Shown here piece by piece: positions 62,035 through 64,000 of a stretch of DNA of 64,000 nt. Each line of letters opens with the position of its first letter. Position 1 is the first letter of the stretch. A program made the position numbers and the translations under genes. Below the pieces are notes generated by a model, which saw only the letters and a program-made list of their open reading frames with translations, was not told the DNA's origin and ran no database searches. Source of the DNA: Lumnitzera littorea (lineage: Eukaryota; Streptophyta; Magnoliopsida; Myrtales; Combretaceae); NCBI GenBank assembly GCA_024138015.1, contig JAMXBB010000011.1, positions 74,676,199-74,740,198 on the forward strand, in the 5' to 3' direction.

Positions 62035-64000
62035 TGTCAAGCCCGGTTTTTTCACTCTCAGTTTTTGTAAATTAATTTTCTCTAAACCAATCAGTATTAA
62101 ACTCTTACCCATCTAATACCAACCCTCGACTAAGGTTTAAAGAAAACTGGTTCTTTTACATTTTGAAAAACACATTGGAGTCGCTACTTAACTAGAGTCA
62201 AGAAAAAGAGTTAAGTTATAACCAATTGGATAGATTAGTTATAACTTAGCCACCAACCTATCGATTAAACTATTTTATAAAAACGGTTTTTGAAACTAGA
62301 GATCTAGATCCAAGGGTTAAGAATTTTAAACCGTTACGAGTACCATTAATTTTTCAAATTTAACCTTAACCTTAAAAATCACCTTTCAATTTTATAAAAC
62401 CAAAACTCAATTGTCTACCTGAATTAGATAACTTGAATAATCTAAAAAAAGGGAAAGTTAGGTTTTTATATATTTTACCGTTGCCTCATAAATGTTTACG
62501 TACCCGCTATTCGGGATTAGACGTATATAATTTTTTTTGTAAAACTTTAGTGGGTTTTGTTTGTTTTAATTTTGAAAATACACCAAATTTACGTTTTTAA
62601 CCCAATCTGGTTTATTTAAAAAAATTTCTAAAAAAAAAAGGTCCTAAATTTGGAATTTTTATTTTTTTGGAAAATTCTAAAGTGTCTTAATTTGGAAAAG
62701 GTCCATTTATTTTTGTCTCATTTTTGGAAATTTTATTTTTCTAGATGAAAAGATGATTTTATAATATTTTTCATTTATTATTATTTTCATTATCTTATTT
62801 ATTATATATTTTATTTATTTATTTCTATAAAACTAAAAAATAAAATATTCTCTTTCTTCTTTTTTTTTTCTCTTTCCTTGCTTTTATTTTATTTTTTTAT
62901 TATTACATTTACATTCAAAAATAAAATAATAAATATAAAATAAATAAATAAATAAAAATACAAAACAATCAAATGGGTGAGGGCCGGACCAAGAAAGGAG
63001 TGCAGGTCGGATCCTAGAGCAAGTCAGTAAGGTCAACTCGAGTCGGGCTCCACTAGTTTCGGGTCACAATTGAAGAACAAGAAGCAGTGACTGCTAAAGT
63101 TGGCTTCACTCGATTTAGCTATGAAAGTGAAGGGGGAAATGGCTTCTTGTGTGTATTTAATTGGGTTTGGGGCGGGTGGGGAGGGGGTTAAGGTAGGCTT
63201 GGTACCACGGTAGTTAGGAGTTGTTTGGGCAGTGATTGGAGATGAGCAATGGCAGTAGTTTTGAGTTGTGCACGATGTGGCTGCTAGAGGTGAGTGGTTG
63301 ATTGGGTTAGGGGTTTTTTAGGTTGGGCAGAGTCGTAGTGGGGTTGTTTTGCTCTAATGCAGTGGCTAGGTTAGTGTTTCGAAAGGAAAGAGGCAGTGGT
63401 GGTGTGTAAAAAGAGAAAGTGGTTGAGAAGAGAGAGAGAGAGCTTGTGAGTGGTTTCCGATGCTCATTTGCATTCGTGTGTGTTATGAACAAGCCTATTT
63501 ATACACCAAATCAACTTAATAAGCAAGGAAAGATTAAATTCGAATTAAATGAAAATTTCCGAAATTCAAGTTTTTTCCTAATTTTTGGAGCTGGAATCAT
63601 CTGCTTTTGACTGAATTTGGACACGTTCTTTAGTTCCATTCGAAGTAAGCCATATGGTGAACAAAATAAAATCAAGAAACCATGAGTTTGTGTATGAAAT
63701 TTGTGTTAAAATTGAATCCAAAGTGAAGGGGTCAGGTTTGTTTTACTGGGGAAAGTGGAGGAAATCGCAGGAAAGAGAGAGAAAGTAAAGGAAAATGCTG
63801 AAGTGGCACTATGTCAGTTGTGTCATCAAATCATAGTTTGTCGTGTATCATCACATGACATGGGCAGTTGACATGGCATGTTACGTAGCACCACATTAGC
63901 ACCATCTGACCCAATGCTGCTACGTGTCAGGATATATGATGCAATAAGATCCTAACAATAAGATCTTGACACGTGGCAATTCCTAATCAATTGAAAAAAT
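62035..64000 (-). repeat. 5' LTR of the Tat/Ogre-type element (truncated by window end)
   Basis: On the plus strand it begins TGTCAAGCCCGG and matches the other LTR from its first base. About 440 bp more would be needed to reach the end seen in the 3' LTR. A minus-strand TATAAATAGGC is at 63503..63493. Differences from the 3' LTR are frequent, including small indels. Confidence 0.8.

Larger units (their letters stand above)
47586..64000 (-). mobile_element. Ty3/gypsy retrotransposon, Tat/Ogre type, degenerate, runs off the right edge
   Basis: Two LTR copies in the same orientation (47586..49990 and 62035 to the window end) enclose about 12 kb with ORF1, gag, protease, RT, RNase H, a second RNase H-like domain and integrase in that order on the minus strand. 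The extra ORF before gag and the second RNase H mark the Tat/Ogre lineage. Stops and frameshifts occur in every coding domain. The LTRs differ at many positions, so the insertion is old. Its right end and TSD lie outside the window. Confidence 0.85.

Overview
The window is nuclear DNA of a flowering plant. It is AT-rich, with one large intron-containing gene between thick layers of nested transposable elements. Nothing bacterial, organellar or CRISPR-like was seen. The species cannot be named from the sequence.

The only well-supported host gene is a phototropin, most like PHOT2, on the plus strand (20459..32708). I could place 22 coding exons with GT-AG introns. They join without a frame break into a 1,007-residue product with two LOV photosensor domains (photoactive Cys239 and Cys520), an AGC-VIII kinase domain (Lys700, Asp796, DFD at 814-816) and the usual acidic C-terminus. 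It appears intact. Its introns hold a SINE, a local duplication and simple repeats.

Left flank (1..12100): a Mutator-like element (MULE) with a degenerate transposase, zinc-binding remnants and a plant mobile domain (PMD, MAIN-like) region. It is split by two LTR insertions. A 2.6-kb solo LTR (family B, 128..5657) itself contains a 2.9-kb solo LTR (family A, copy 1). A second family-A solo LTR (copy 2) cuts the PMD at 7756..10698. Target-site duplications (TSDs) define these events. Between 12.1 and 20.3 kb are a short unidentified two-exon reading frame, a 110-bp SINE with a perfect TSD, and otherwise AT-rich non-coding DNA.

Right flank (33.7..47.6 kb): an old, reversed family-A LTR (copy 5) holds a younger copy of the same family (copy 3) and a hAT-like MITE. 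A second MULE follows (42447..47585), broken by family-A copy 4, which carries its own trinucleotide-rich insertion. From 47586 to the window end lies a minus-strand Ty3/gypsy element of the Tat/Ogre type. It has ~2.4-kb LTRs, an extra ORF1, gag, protease, RT, RNase H, a second RNase H and integrase, all degenerate. An ~86-bp tandem array lies near its 3' LTR, and a 1,229-bp solo LTR of an unrelated family sits between its RNase H and integrase.

Overall, an apparently functional blue-light receptor gene survives between blocks of layered, decayed transposons. The order of insertion can be read from nesting and TSDs. No wholly new coding system was found. The notable observations are the self-nesting LTR family, the MULE-PMD composite hit repeatedly by it, and the TSD-bounded SINEs.
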